DNA from: Scandinavium sp036271055
Lineage (GTDB): Bacteria > Pseudomonadota > Gammaproteobacteria > Enterobacterales > Enterobacteriaceae
DNA length: 64,000 nt
Assembly: GCF_036271055.1 (NCBI RefSeq)
Contig: NZ_DATBBJ010000019.1
Coordinates: 1-64,000, forward strand
Direction: 5' to 3'
Under the pieces are notes generated by a model. The model did no database searches and was not told the DNA's origin. It worked only from the letters and a program-made list of their open reading frames with translations. The translations under genes and the position numbers were made by a program. Each line of letters begins with the position of its first letter. Positions within the stretch are counted from its first letter, which is position 1. Shown in pieces: positions 8,793 to 18,270 of this stretch.

Positions 8793-9743
8793 TTATTTAT
8801 TCAACTGGAACAGTGACATGCCTTGCATATCGCTGAACGCTTTGTAAGAAGCCTGCAGCGCAGCCTGTTGCATGGTGTAACTGGAGATAGTCGAATTCCA
8901 GTCCACATCCACCAGGTTACTCATCTGCTGGGTCTGGCTGAGTGAGCGATCATTGCCCAGCTCATCCAGTTTATCCAGTTCATTGAGCTGAGTACCTACT
9001 TCCGCACGCACGCTCAGAACGTTGTTCAGCGCGTTACGCAGACCGCGGTTGGTTTTATCCACCGCCGCTTGCGCGGTTGTCTGAGCTACATCATCTCCCG
9101 CCACCGGCGTTTTCAACGCCGCAATAGCGGTATCCAGCATAGCAAACAGGTTGGTTTCCGGTGCAGTGTTATCTGGTTCTTGCACCGCATTGCTGGTGAT
9201 TGAGTCGAAAATTTTATCACCTGTATGGCCGATAACCATGCTGCGTGAAGCATCCACTTGCTGTTCAATATTGGTGGTTCCGCCGCTGTAAGTTCCATCT
9301 GTCGCAAACGGTGCGCTGCTAGTTTTATAACCGGCAAACATATAGCGCCCATTACCGTCCTGACTGTTAGCGAGGTTCAGCAACTGGGACCGGATCCCTT
9401 GTAAATCTGTTGCCAACGAAGCACGGTCATCATCACTCAATGTGCCATTGCTGGCATAAACGATTTTTTCTTGTGCTGACTGGATAGCACTGGTCACCGA
9501 CGACAACGTATTTTCTTCTTGTGAAATGCGCTGGGTGGCAAACGTACGAGCAGACGCAAACTGGCTGGTTTGGGCCTGGGCCTGAGATAAGGCAACCGCC
9601 TGTGACGCGGCAATCGGATCATCCGATGGACGATTTACGCGTTTGCCAGTCGACATCTGCTCACCATATTTCAGCCATGAAGACTGGGAGTTGGTGATCC
9701 CGCCCATGGTCTGCTGGTACATCATTAAAGTACTAACACGCAT
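8793..9743 (-). CDS. flgL: Flagellar hook-filament junction protein FlgL (HAP3)
   Basis: FlgL is the second junction protein between hook and filament. The 316-residue protein (E. coli 317) has the flagellin-like N-terminal coiled-coil segment (MRVSTLMMYQQTMGGITNSQ) and a C-terminal helical segment (SSYTMQQAALQASYKAF) that pack the axial structure. It follows flgK by 13 bases and is co-transcribed from the sigma-28 promoter upstream of flgK. Confidence 0.96.
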   Translation of the reverse strand: MRVSTLMMYQQTMGGITNSQSSWLKYGEQMSTGKRVNRPSDDPIAASQAVALSQAQAQTSQFASARTFATQRISQEENTLSSVTSAIQSAQEKIVYASNGTLSDDDRASLATDLQGIRSQLLNLANSQDGNGRYMFAGYKTSSAPFATDGTYSGGTTNIEQQVDASRSMVIGHTGDKIFDSITSNAVQEPDNTAPETNLFAMLDTAIAALKTPVAGDDVAQTTAQAAVDKTNRGLRNALNNVLSVRAEVGTQLNELDKLDELGNDRSLSQTQQMSNLVDVDWNSTISSYTMQQAALQASYKAFSDMQGMSLFQLNK

Positions 9744-9756
9744 CGGTTACTTCTCC

Positions 9757-11412
9757 TTAGCGAATATTGATCAGCGCATCGAACAGCGTGCTGGCGGTTT
9801 GCATCACTTGGGCATTGGCCAGGTAATACTGCTGATAGAGCTGAAGATTGCCATACTCTTCGTCAAGGTTGACGCCGGAGATCGACTGCTGCTGCTTAGT
9901 CAATTGCGTCACCACGTTGGCCTGTGTCGTGTTGCTGCTTTCCAGCGTCGAGGTTTTGTTGCCCACGTCACTGACCAGGGAAGCGTACGCATCGTTAATG
10001 GTCTTATTCCCACCCACTAACTTACTGTTTTGCAGATCAAGCATTGCCTGACCGTTACGGTTATCGCTCTCACCGGTCTGTTTGTCATCAATACCCATCG
10101 CAATGTGACTTGCATCGGTGATCGCAACGCTCATGTTAACGATGGCATTGGAGACGGGTTTCACCGTGAAACTGTCATTTTTGCCCGCTGAACCGCTCAC
10201 GCTCACATTCAGACCGTCAAAACTCAGGCTACCGTCGCCGCCGACAACAGGTGTCATTTTGGTATTGTCAGACAGCCGCGTGACTTGCCAGTTTGAACCG
10301 TCAAAGCTCAGCTTATAGTCGGTCGCCTGTACTTTCGTGCTATCGGTGATCGTCGCGGCGAGGCTCGCCGTACCGGTATTTTTGCTGTTGCTTAACACCG
10401 ACGGATCGCCGATGGTGAAGAAATTACCGCCCTGGACGTTGTTGCCATCGGCATCGATGTAAATACCCTGACTGTTTTGCTGATTAAAGGCATCAGCAAA
10501 GGCCAGCGCCATCTGATTCAGGCTGTTACGGGTCTGATCGAGATCCTGAGAACGGAAGGTTAATAGACCGCCAAGTGAGCCGGTGGTCAGCAATTTTTCC
10601 GGAATTTCGATATTGCCCGCCACGTTGTCAACGTATGCCACCGTGGTGCGTGAAGGATCCGCGCTGCTCTCAACTGCCGCCAACTGGTGGGCAGTGCTGC
10701 CCTGTACCAGGCTGTAGCCATTGGCCATCGTCACGTTATAAGTGCTGCCATCCTGGATATTCACTTCCACACCGACCAACTGGTTCAACTGACTCACAAG
10801 CTGGTCACGTTGATCGAGCAGATTATTAGGCGATGCACCCGCGCCGATGCCGGTCATCCGGGAAATTTTATCGTTGAGGGTCGCAATCTGCTGCGAGTAA
10901 TTGTTGATCTGCGAGACGGTAGAAACGATAGCGCCATTGACCTGCTTGTCCTGGTCGCGCAGATACTGATCGGTGGTTTTAAACTGATTCACCAGCCCCT
11001 GAGATTTCCCCAACACAGCCTGGCGTGCCGCCGGATCCTCTGCGTTGCTCACCAGCGTTTGCAGGCTGGAGAAAAAATCTTGTACCGTGGCTGAAATCGA
11101 GTTAGTGGTGTCAGACAGCACATCGTCGATTTTCGACATCTGCTGGTAACGCGTCGTCAGGCCGCTGCTCTGGTTTTGCGCCGCATTCAGCTGATTGGTG
11201 ATAAAAGCGTTGTACTCGCGCTGCACACCAGTGACCGTTACCCCATTGCCCACCCAGCCTCCCGCACCCAGCGTGCTGTTTGCCGCAGAGAGGATCGTCG
11301 TCTGGCGGGTATAGCCGGATACGTTATAGCTAGCAATGTTATTGCTGACGGTGTTCAGTGCCGACTGAGCGGCACCGAGCCCACTCATTGCGCTATTCAT
11401 TAAACTGGACAT
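9757..11412 (-). CDS. flgK: Flagellar hook-filament junction protein FlgK (HAP1)
   Basis: FlgK caps the hook and starts the junction zone below FlgL. The 551-residue protein (E. coli 547) begins MSSLMNSAMSGLGAAQSALN and ends LYQQYYLANAQVMQTASTLF, the two axial-protein helices. A perfectly spaced sigma-28 promoter lies upstream at 11454-11480, so flgK and flgL belong to the late flagellar class as well as to read-through from flgJ. Confidence 0.96.
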   Translation of the reverse strand: MSSLMNSAMSGLGAAQSALNTVSNNIASYNVSGYTRQTTILSAANSTLGAGGWVGNGVTVTGVQREYNAFITNQLNAAQNQSSGLTTRYQQMSKIDDVLSDTTNSISATVQDFFSSLQTLVSNAEDPAARQAVLGKSQGLVNQFKTTDQYLRDQDKQVNGAIVSTVSQINNYSQQIATLNDKISRMTGIGAGASPNNLLDQRDQLVSQLNQLVGVEVNIQDGSTYNVTMANGYSLVQGSTAHQLAAVESSADPSRTTVAYVDNVAGNIEIPEKLLTTGSLGGLLTFRSQDLDQTRNSLNQMALAFADAFNQQNSQGIYIDADGNNVQGGNFFTIGDPSVLSNSKNTGTASLAATITDSTKVQATDYKLSFDGSNWQVTRLSDNTKMTPVVGGDGSLSFDGLNVSVSGSAGKNDSFTVKPVSNAIVNMSVAITDASHIAMGIDDKQTGESDNRNGQAMLDLQNSKLVGGNKTINDAYASLVSDVGNKTSTLESSNTTQANVVTQLTKQQQSISGVNLDEEYGNLQLYQQYYLANAQVMQTASTLFDALINIR

Positions 11413-11453
11413 GGAGATTCCTTTATTCTTTTAGACACGAGTCCTGACCAAGA

Positions 11454-11480
11454 TTATCGGCAACGTTGCGCCGAACTTGA
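11454..11480 (-). promoter_or_regulatory. Sigma-28 (FliA) promoter of flgKL
   Basis: On the minus strand TCAAGTTC, 11 bases and GCCGATAA match the FliA consensus TAAAGTTT-N11-GCCGATAA, with an exact -10 element and exact spacing. Confidence 0.9.
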
Positions 11481-11486
11481 GACGTT

Positions 11487-12443
11487 TCAGAACAGATTTT
11501 CGATATCGTTGCCGTAGGCCTTACCGACCTTCTCGCCCATCGATTTCAGCTGTTGGATCATGCCGGTCAGTTTGCGGGCATAGTTCGGGTCTGTCGCATA
11601 ACCTGCTTTTTGTAGCGCCTGCGCACCCTGCTCTGGTGTAGCAGCCGAGGTCACGGCGGCATAGCGCGGGTTACGGGTTAACAGACCGACATAATCTGAC
11701 AACGCCTCAAGATAAGAGCCGTAAACGCGGAACTTGGCTTTTACTTTTTTCATTTCACCGTTTTCAAACTCGGTGGTGGTGATTTCCGCGACTTTGCCTT
11801 TCCAGTCAGACGAGGCTTTCACGCCGAACAGGTTAAAGCTCGGCTCGCCGTTTTCACGGCGGATTTGTCGTTGGCCCCAGCCAGATTCCAGTGCCGCCTG
11901 GGCGAGGATCAGGTGATGCGGAATACCACTTTGCTCACTGGCGAGTTTGGCGGGCAACGAAAGCTGCGCCAGGAAGTCGCTACTGTCGCCAGGCACGTCT
12001 GAGACCGCATCCGTGGCCGTTGGCGCTTTCGGCATCGCCTTGCGCACCATCTGCGTCAGCGCGGAATTCTGGTAGCTGGTAACGGTTTCGAGGTCAAATT
12101 TAAGCGGCACCTGAGCAGGCGTATCTTTTGGCCCGCCCTGTGCCGCCGCCATCTGTTTGACCATCGCATCGGCCAGCCCCAGTCCTTTGCCCGCCGTCAT
12201 CTGTTGGGCAATTTGCTGATCGTACATACTGGTGTAGAGGCGCGTCTGGTCACTGCTGAACATGCCGTCCTTTGGCAATGCATCGCGCATACTTTTCAGC
12301 ATCATCTGCACGAACATGCCTTCGACTTGCCGGGCCACAGGCTTTAAGTTCGCCTGCGGATCTTTTCCAGCTTTCATTTTCAGGTCACTTAGCGACTGCG
12401 CGTCCCAGGCCGCGCTCGTCAACAGCTTGCTGTCGCCCAGCAT
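11487..12443 (-). CDS. flgJ: Flagellar rod assembly protein/peptidoglycan hydrolase FlgJ
   Basis: FlgJ caps the growing rod and cuts peptidoglycan so that the rod can cross the periplasm. The 318-residue protein (E. coli 313) has an N-terminal rod-cap domain (about 1-150) and a C-terminal glucosaminidase domain with the catalytic glutamate in AALESGWGQ (E186) and NLFGVKA. The start ATG overlaps the flgI stop by one base, so translation is coupled. Confidence 0.96.
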   Translation of the reverse strand: MLGDSKLLTSAAWDAQSLSDLKMKAGKDPQANLKPVARQVEGMFVQMMLKSMRDALPKDGMFSSDQTRLYTSMYDQQIAQQMTAGKGLGLADAMVKQMAAAQGGPKDTPAQVPLKFDLETVTSYQNSALTQMVRKAMPKAPTATDAVSDVPGDSSDFLAQLSLPAKLASEQSGIPHHLILAQAALESGWGQRQIRRENGEPSFNLFGVKASSDWKGKVAEITTTEFENGEMKKVKAKFRVYGSYLEALSDYVGLLTRNPRYAAVTSAATPEQGAQALQKAGYATDPNYARKLTGMIQQLKSMGEKVGKAYGNDIENLF

Positions 12444-13540
12444 CAGATAATTTCCACTTTGGCGCGCAGGCAGCCTGCGGTTTGCATCGACTGTAGAATC
12501 GACATCAGTTCTATCGGCGATGCACCTAGCGCATTCAGCGCCCGGACGACGTTATTCAGGCTGGCGCTGGAACGAATACTCTGAATAGCACCGCCGCTCT
12601 GACGCAGATCGATTTGTGTCTGCGGCGTCACCACCGTCGAACCACCGCCAAATGGCGTATCCGGCTGGCTCACCTGCGCGGAACGGTTCACCGTAACCGA
12701 CAGATTTCCCTGCGCCACGGCACAGTTATCCAGCGTCACTTCGCGGTTCATCACCACCGACCCGGTACGCGAGTTGATGATCACTTTCGCATCCTGCGGT
12801 GTGACGTTGACTTCCAGATTCTGAATATCTGCCAGCATACGGACTTGGCTACTGCCGCCGCTCGACGCACGAATTTGCACCGTACGTGCATCCAGCGCAG
12901 TCGCGTTACCATAGCCACCACGACTGTTAATGGTGTCAGCAATCTGCTGCGCCATCCCGAAATCGTCTTCATTCAATTGCAGGTTAATGGTATTGCCCGC
13001 GCCGAATTGCGTCGGCAATTCACGCTCGATAGTGGCCCCACCGGTAATACGCCCGCCGTTCAGCTGGTTCACCGTCACACTGCTGCCACCAGCGGAAGCG
13101 CCCGCGCCGCCAACCAGAATGTTACCCTGCGCCAGCGCATAGATTTGGCTATCGACGCCTTTCAACGGCGTCATCAGCAGCGTACCGCCGCGCAGGCTTT
13201 TGGCGTTACCCATTGAGGACACGACCACATCGATAGTCTGTCCTTGACGGCCAAACGCGGGAAGCTGGCCAGTCACCATCACCGCCGCCACGTTTTTCAG
13301 CTGCATGTTGGTGCCCGCAGGCACAGTAATACCGAGCTGAGAAAGCATGTTGTTCAGACTTTGCGTGGTGAACGGTGTCTGGGTGGTCTGGTCACCGGTG
13401 CCATCAAGGCCGACAACCAGGCCGTAGCCGATCAATGAGTTCTGCCGCACGCCCTGTACGCTGGTGAGGTCACGAATGCGATCGGCCTGAGCGAAACCCG
13501 CCACCAGGACCAGAGCAATGCCAACCAAAAATTTAAACAT
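12443..13540 (-). CDS. flgI: Flagellar P-ring protein FlgI
   Basis: FlgI forms the periplasmic P ring around the rod. The 365-residue protein starts with a signal peptide (MFKFLVGIALVLVAGFAQA) and runs straight into the conserved DRIRDLTSVQGVRQNSLIGY motif. Length equals the E. coli precursor. It is 11 bases downstream of flgH and overlaps flgJ. Confidence 0.97.
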   Translation of the reverse strand: MFKFLVGIALVLVAGFAQADRIRDLTSVQGVRQNSLIGYGLVVGLDGTGDQTTQTPFTTQSLNNMLSQLGITVPAGTNMQLKNVAAVMVTGQLPAFGRQGQTIDVVVSSMGNAKSLRGGTLLMTPLKGVDSQIYALAQGNILVGGAGASAGGSSVTVNQLNGGRITGGATIERELPTQFGAGNTINLQLNEDDFGMAQQIADTINSRGGYGNATALDARTVQIRASSGGSSQVRMLADIQNLEVNVTPQDAKVIINSRTGSVVMNREVTLDNCAVAQGNLSVTVNRSAQVSQPDTPFGGGSTVVTPQTQIDLRQSGGAIQSIRSSASLNNVVRALNALGASPIELMSILQSMQTAGCLRAKVEII

Positions 13541-13551
13541 ACTTCACCTCG

Positions 13552-14250
13552 TTACATCGGCGATAAGTTAAGGAAGAAACGCTGCAGCCAGCCCATGTTC
13601 TGCGCTTCATTGATGTAGCCGTTACCGACGTATTCAATGCGGGCATCAGCCACCTGGGTTGACGGCACGGTGTTGCTGCCGCTGATGGTGCGTGGGTTCA
13701 CGACGCCAGAGAAGCGGATGAATTCGGTGCCCTGGTTAATGGCGATTTGTTTCTCGCCGACGACATGCAGGTTGCCGTTTGCCAGCACCTGATCGACGGT
13801 CACCGTCAGCGTTCCGCTGAAGGTGTTGCTGGCATTGGCCCCGCCTTTACCGTTAAAGGAGTTGCCGCCAGAGGCGTCCACATCGGCGCGTGCATTGCCA
13901 AACAGGCCTTGCAGATAACGCGGCACGGTGTCGAAGCCGAAATTAGTTTTGCCATCACGGCTGGCATTCGCCGACGAGCTCTTAGACGCGCTGACGTTTT
14001 CTTGCAGCTGGATAGTCAGCGTATCGCCAATATTGCGCGGACGACGGTCTTCAAACAGCGGCTGATAGCCGTAGTTAATCGGCTGCGCGCTCTGGAAAAT
14101 CGAGCCATTGACCACCGGCACCGGGCCTGGTACAGGCTGTGCGGTTGTTGCCCCTTCCACCAAAGGTTTAGAAGGGATCAACGCGCATCCGGCCTGAGAC
14201 ATAGCCAGAACCACAAGAAGCGGATAACGAAACGCTGAGGTTTTTTGCAT
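13552..14250 (-). CDS. flgH: Flagellar L-ring lipoprotein FlgH
   Basis: FlgH forms the outer-membrane L ring. The 232-residue protein has a lipoprotein signal with the cysteine in SQAGC (C22) and the conserved segments NYGYQPLFEDRRPRNIGDTL and NAQN-type C-terminus ending MGWLQRFFLNLSPM. A strong hairpin with a T run lies between flgG and this gene (14271-14299), so its expression may partly separate from the upstream rod genes. Confidence 0.96.
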   Translation of the reverse strand: MQKTSAFRYPLLVVLAMSQAGCALIPSKPLVEGATTAQPVPGPVPVVNGSIFQSAQPINYGYQPLFEDRRPRNIGDTLTIQLQENVSASKSSSANASRDGKTNFGFDTVPRYLQGLFGNARADVDASGGNSFNGKGGANASNTFSGTLTVTVDQVLANGNLHVVGEKQIAINQGTEFIRFSGVVNPRTISGSNTVPSTQVADARIEYVGNGYINEAQNMGWLQRFFLNLSPM

Positions 14251-14270
14251 TGCTTTTATCTTCTGAATCC

Positions 14271-14299
14271 AAAAATCCGGTGCAGGAAATCTGCACCGG
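14271..14299 (-). terminator. Hairpin with T run inside the flg operon (flgG-flgH)
   Basis: CCGGTGCAG and CTGCACCGG pair perfectly around GAAAT. On the minus strand the stem is followed by A then five T residues, the form of a rho-independent terminator, although transcription must pass here to reach flgHIJ. It may act as a partial terminator or as a stabilising 3' end. Confidence 0.65.
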
Positions 14300-14306
14300 T
14301 TACGTC

Positions 14307-15089
14307 TTACAGCTGGGTGAGTTTCTGCAGCATCTGGTCGGTGGTCGACACCGCCTTGCTGTTGATCTCATACGCACGCTGCACCTGAATCATGTTGACC
14401 AGTTCTTCCGCCACGTTGACGTTGGAGGTTTCAACATAACCCTGATACAACAGGCCCGCGCCATTAAGGCCAGGCGTGCTGTCATTCGGCGCGCCAGATG
14501 CCTGCGTTTCGGTGTACAGGTTCTCACCGATACTCTCGAGGCCCGCATTATTCATAAAGGTCGTCAGGTTCAACTGACCGACCTGCACCGGGTTGGTTTG
14601 CCCTTGCTGGGTCACGCTCACCACGCCATCACGCCCGATAGTCACACTCAGGGTGTTGGCAGGAATGGTGATCGCAGGCTGCACCTGGAAACCGCCAGCG
14701 GTAACCAACTGACCGTTCTGATCGACCTGGAACGAACCGTCGCGGGTATAGGCAGATGTGCCATCCGGCAACAGCACCTGGAAGAAACCTTCGCCTTTGA
14801 TGGCGACGTCTTTGCTGTTATCGGTTTGGCTCAGGTTGCCCTGGGTGTGAATACGCTCGGTAGCAACCGGACGTACACCCGTACCAATCTGCAAACCTGA
14901 TGGCAGCGTGGTCTGTTCGGACGATTGCGCGCCCGGCTGACGAATGGTCTGGTAAAGCAAATCTTCAAACACAGCACGCTGACGTTTGAAACCGTTGGTA
15001 CTGACGTTCGCCAGGTTGTTGGCGATAACGTCCATGTTGGTTTGCTGGGCGTCGAGGCCGGTTTTGGCAATCCATAATGAACTGATCAT
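14307..15089 (-). CDS. flgG: Flagellar distal rod protein FlgG
   Basis: FlgG builds the distal rod of the basal body. The 260-residue protein (same as E. coli) starts MISSLWIAKTGLDAQQTNMD with the axial-protein motif NNLANVSTNGFKRQRAVFED and ends with the C-terminal helix VNMIQVQRAYEINSKAVSTT. It is the last gene before the hairpin that precedes flgH. Confidence 0.97.
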   Translation of the reverse strand: MISSLWIAKTGLDAQQTNMDVIANNLANVSTNGFKRQRAVFEDLLYQTIRQPGAQSSEQTTLPSGLQIGTGVRPVATERIHTQGNLSQTDNSKDVAIKGEGFFQVLLPDGTSAYTRDGSFQVDQNGQLVTAGGFQVQPAITIPANTLSVTIGRDGVVSVTQQGQTNPVQVGQLNLTTFMNNAGLESIGENLYTETQASGAPNDSTPGLNGAGLLYQGYVETSNVNVAEELVNMIQVQRAYEINSKAVSTTDQMLQKLTQL

Positions 15090-15146
15090 GTTTTTTCCTG
15101 TATCTCCCTAAATCGCACTGGCTACAGCCTGAACGATGACGGAAGA

Positions 15147-15905
15147 TTAGCTCATTGATAACAGTTGGTTAGCCTTCTGCGCGTTGTCGTCAACGCTGCT
15201 GATGACCTTCATCTGCATTTCAAAACGTCGCGAACTGGCAATCATCTCCACCATCGCTGTAACCGGCTTCACGTTACTGCCTTCCAGCACACCGGACTGC
15301 AGGCGAATGGACGGATCGGATTGCAGCACCGCGCCACGGGTCGCCTGCGCCGCTGGCGTCAGACGGAACATGCCGTCATCACCGCGCGTCACTTCGTTAT
15401 CCGCCGCCTTCACTAGTTTCAGTTTGCCAACGGGTGAAATGGTGTTCGCCGGGTCACCCGGATTGAGCGCCGAAATCGTGCCGTCAGACGCAATAGTGAT
15501 GTCAGACCCTTCCGGCACCGTGACCGCACCGCCGCCGTCGCCCAGCACCGGATTTCCCTGAATGGTCAACTGACCCGTAGGCGTCACCTGGATGTTGCCG
15601 TTACGGGTGTACCCTTCCGTGCCATCCGGATTCTGCACCGCCAGCCAGCCATCCTGCTGCAACGCCACGTCTAGTGGACGGGCGGTGTAGTCAAGCTGAC
15701 CAGGCGTCATGTCTGACCCTGGCGTAGAACCGGCGACAAGTGTGCGTGTCTGGTACGTTTCCCCATTCACGGGCACAGCGCGTAGCGCCGCTAGCTGCCC
15801 ACGAAATCCCGGCGTAGACGTGTTGGCGAGATTGTTGGCAGTGACAGCCTGCATTTCCATCGTCTGGCTGGCCGCGCCCATCGCGGTATATATTGCGTGA
15901 TCCAT
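15147..15905 (-). CDS. flgF: Flagellar proximal rod protein FlgF
   Basis: FlgF is a component of the proximal rod. The 252-residue protein (E. coli 251) shows the axial motif NNLANTSTPGFRGQLAALRA near the start and the C-terminal helix VEMIASSRRFEMQMKVISSV. It lies 21 bases after flgE in the flgBCDEFGHIJ operon. Confidence 0.96.
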   Translation of the reverse strand: MDHAIYTAMGAASQTMEMQAVTANNLANTSTPGFRGQLAALRAVPVNGETYQTRTLVAGSTPGSDMTPGQLDYTARPLDVALQQDGWLAVQNPDGTEGYTRNGNIQVTPTGQLTIQGNPVLGDGGGAVTVPEGSDITIASDGTISALNPGDPANTISPVGKLKLVKAADNEVTRGDDGMFRLTPAAQATRGAVLQSDPSIRLQSGVLEGSNVKPVTAMVEMIASSRRFEMQMKVISSVDDNAQKANQLLSMS

Positions 15906-15925
15906 GAAGCCGTCCCGTCAGGCGC

Positions 15926-17134
15926 TTAGCGCAGGTTAACCAGGGTGTTGAGGATCTGATCCTGGGTTTTGATGGTCTGCGCGTTCGACTGATAGTTACG
16001 CTGCGCGACAATCATGTTCACCAGTTCTTTACTCAGATCGACGTTCGATGCTTCCAGCGCGCCGTTGGTCAGGGTGCCGAAGTTGCCGGTGCCTGCCGTG
16101 CCGAGCAGCGCGACACCGGAAGACTGCGTGGATGACCAGACGTTATCGCCTTCGGACTGTAGCCCTTCGTTGTTGGCAAAGTTAGCCAGTACGATTTGTC
16201 CCATCAGCTGCGTTTGTTCGTTGGAGTAGTTCCCGACGACGCTGCCATCATCATTGATCTGATAGCTCACCAGGTTGCCCGGCTTATAGCCATTTTGGTT
16301 AGTGGCGACAATATCGTTTGACCCGGTGTTCTGCTGCATCGAGTTGGCAAAGTTCAGGCTGAAACTCGCTGCAGTGGCACCATTAATGGTGCCGGTCGTC
16401 ATCGGTTGGGTTATTCCGCCGGTCATCACACCGTCAGCGTTAAAGGTCATTGGGGTGCCAGCCTGGAACGGCGCACCCGCAACGCTGCTGTCTTGAGTGT
16501 AGAAATCCCAGGTGTTCGCCGTCGCGCTCTTCACGAAATAGACGTTCATATCGTGGGAGTTACCTTGGGAATCAAAAACGGTGACGGTGCCTTTTTTGTT
16601 GTACGTGTCCGGATTGGTCGGATCAAACCCTGTTGTTGCTGGCACAGGATCTGTCGAGTTCAGGTTGACCTGCATGGACGCCGTTGTAGTAGTTTTTGCC
16701 GGCATCAGCGTATTAGGGATATTCAGTCCAACCGGGTTTGCCCCCTGCTGAATAGTCGGCGGCGTGCCGGTTGCCGGGTAGCCCGTCAGTTGCAGACCCT
16801 GCATGTTCACCAGGTTGCGGTTTTCATCCAGTTTGAACTGACCGTTACGGCTGTAGTACACGGAACCGTTGCTGTCGGTCAGACGGAAGAAACCGTTCTG
16901 GCTGATAGCGACATCCAGCGCACGACCGGTGCTGGTGGTGGTGCCGTCGTTGAAGTCCTGGGTAATGCCTGCAACTTTAACGCCCAGACCCACTTTGGAA
17001 CCGGCAAACATGTCGGCGAACGAAGCGGTGCCGGCTTTGAAGCCATAGGTCGCGGAGTTGGCAATGTTGTTGCCAATTACATCGAGATTGGTGGCCGCGG
17101 CATTCAGGCCGCTGACCGCTTGAGAAAAGGCCAT
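15926..17134 (-). CDS. flgE: Flagellar hook protein FlgE
   Basis: FlgE polymerises into the hook that joins rod to filament. The 402-residue protein matches E. coli FlgE in length and has the N-terminal motif MAFSQAVSGLNAAATNLDVI and the C-terminal LVNMIVAQRNYQSNAQTIKT that form the inner coiled coils. The variable surface domain lies between about residues 145 and 285. Confidence 0.97.
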   Translation of the reverse strand: MAFSQAVSGLNAAATNLDVIGNNIANSATYGFKAGTASFADMFAGSKVGLGVKVAGITQDFNDGTTTSTGRALDVAISQNGFFRLTDSNGSVYYSRNGQFKLDENRNLVNMQGLQLTGYPATGTPPTIQQGANPVGLNIPNTLMPAKTTTTASMQVNLNSTDPVPATTGFDPTNPDTYNKKGTVTVFDSQGNSHDMNVYFVKSATANTWDFYTQDSSVAGAPFQAGTPMTFNADGVMTGGITQPMTTGTINGATAASFSLNFANSMQQNTGSNDIVATNQNGYKPGNLVSYQINDDGSVVGNYSNEQTQLMGQIVLANFANNEGLQSEGDNVWSSTQSSGVALLGTAGTGNFGTLTNGALEASNVDLSKELVNMIVAQRNYQSNAQTIKTQDQILNTLVNLR

Positions 17135-17161
17135 GTCTTAACTCCTGCTAAGGTTGAAGGC

Positions 17162-17851
17162 TTAAATAATCTGACGAACTTCGTCGAGCGTGGTGGTGCC
17201 ATACGTTCCGAGATCCAGCAGATTACCGCTGCTTCCCTTCGTAACCCCTTGCACCAGCGCGAACTGGAGTGGCTGAGCCACCAGTTGCGTGCCGTTAGTG
17301 CTGGCGGCAATCGAGACGTTATAAGCGCCGTCCGGAACGGTGCTGCCATCGGAGGCAGTCCCGTCCCAGGTAAAGGTATGAACGCCAGCCGTGAGGCTGC
17401 CGAGATCCATCGTGCGGATCACTTTGCCGCTGCTGTCGGTGACGGTAGCTGTCGCTTTATCGGCAGCTTGTGTCAACTCAACGCCAAACGGCGTGGTGCT
17501 GGCGGTGCCATCAGAACCGGCACCAGCAAGCACCACGGAACCTGGGATCATCACCCCATGACCAATCAGCGAACTCGCCTGCAGTGACTGGCTGTTATCA
17601 ATCTGACCAGAAATAGAGCCAAGCGTGGTATTCAGTTTTTCAATCCCGCTGACGGTGCTGATTTGTGCCAACTGGGAAGTTAGTTGGCTGTTGTCCATCG
17701 GGTTGGTCGGATCCTGGTTTTTCAACTGCGCGACCAACAGCGTCAGGAAGCTGCTTTGCAGATCGGATGCGTTGCTGGTGGTTAAACTGCCGCTGGTGGC
17801 GGTAGTCGCTGCGCTGCTGGTCGGGTCATTCACATTCACGGCAATAGACAT
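17162..17851 (-). CDS. flgD: Flagellar hook assembly scaffold FlgD
   Basis: FlgD caps the growing hook and is removed when the hook is finished. The 229-residue protein (E. coli 231) has the conserved N-terminal FLTLLVAQLKNQDPTNPMDN motif and a C-terminal FlgD Ig-like domain (AGVHTFTWDGTASDGSTVPD). It is the third gene of the rod-hook operon. Confidence 0.96.
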   Translation of the reverse strand: MSIAVNVNDPTSSAATTATSGSLTTSNASDLQSSFLTLLVAQLKNQDPTNPMDNSQLTSQLAQISTVSGIEKLNTTLGSISGQIDNSQSLQASSLIGHGVMIPGSVVLAGAGSDGTASTTPFGVELTQAADKATATVTDSSGKVIRTMDLGSLTAGVHTFTWDGTASDGSTVPDGAYNVSIAASTNGTQLVAQPLQFALVQGVTKGSSGNLLDLGTYGTTTLDEVRQII

Positions 17852-17862
17852 CGTTTTCTCCG

Positions 17863-18267
17863 TTACTGACCGAGGGTCAGCGTTTTGAGCATCATGCTCT
17901 TGACGGTATTGAGTACTTCAACGTTGGCCTGGTAGCTGCGGGAAGCCGACATGGTGTTGACCATCTCTTCCACCACATCGACGTTTGGCATCTTCACGTA
18001 GCCCTTGGCGTCCGCCAGCGGATTACCCGGCTGATACACCAGCTTGAAGGGATCCTGGCTTTCCACCACATCGGCGACTTTTACCCCACCCGTTGCCGCA
18101 CCGGTCGGTGCATCAACCTGAAAAACGACCTGTTTAGCGCGATAAGGCTGACCATCTGGCCCGGTCACGCTGTCGGCGTTGGCGAGGTTACTGGCGGCGA
18201 CGTTGAGGCGTTTGGACTGCGCGGTCAGCGCCGATCCTGCAACGTCGAAAATATTCAGTAATGCCAT
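17863..18267 (-). CDS. flgC: Flagellar proximal rod protein FlgC
   Basis: FlgC is a proximal rod subunit of 134 residues, equal to E. coli. It carries the axial motif AASNLANADSVTGPDG and ends NVEVLNTVKSMMLKTLTLGQ. The gene starts 3 bases after flgB stops. Confidence 0.97.
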   Translation of the reverse strand: MALLNIFDVAGSALTAQSKRLNVAASNLANADSVTGPDGQPYRAKQVVFQVDAPTGAATGGVKVADVVESQDPFKLVYQPGNPLADAKGYVKMPNVDVVEEMVNTMSASRSYQANVEVLNTVKSMMLKTLTLGQ

Positions 18268-18270
18268 GAA

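Noticed and set aside
16406..17587. 393-codon plus-strand frame opposite flgE and flgD
   Set aside because: Long antisense frames are common opposite GC-rich flagellar genes because of codon bias. It has no ribosome binding site and flgE/flgD are certain.
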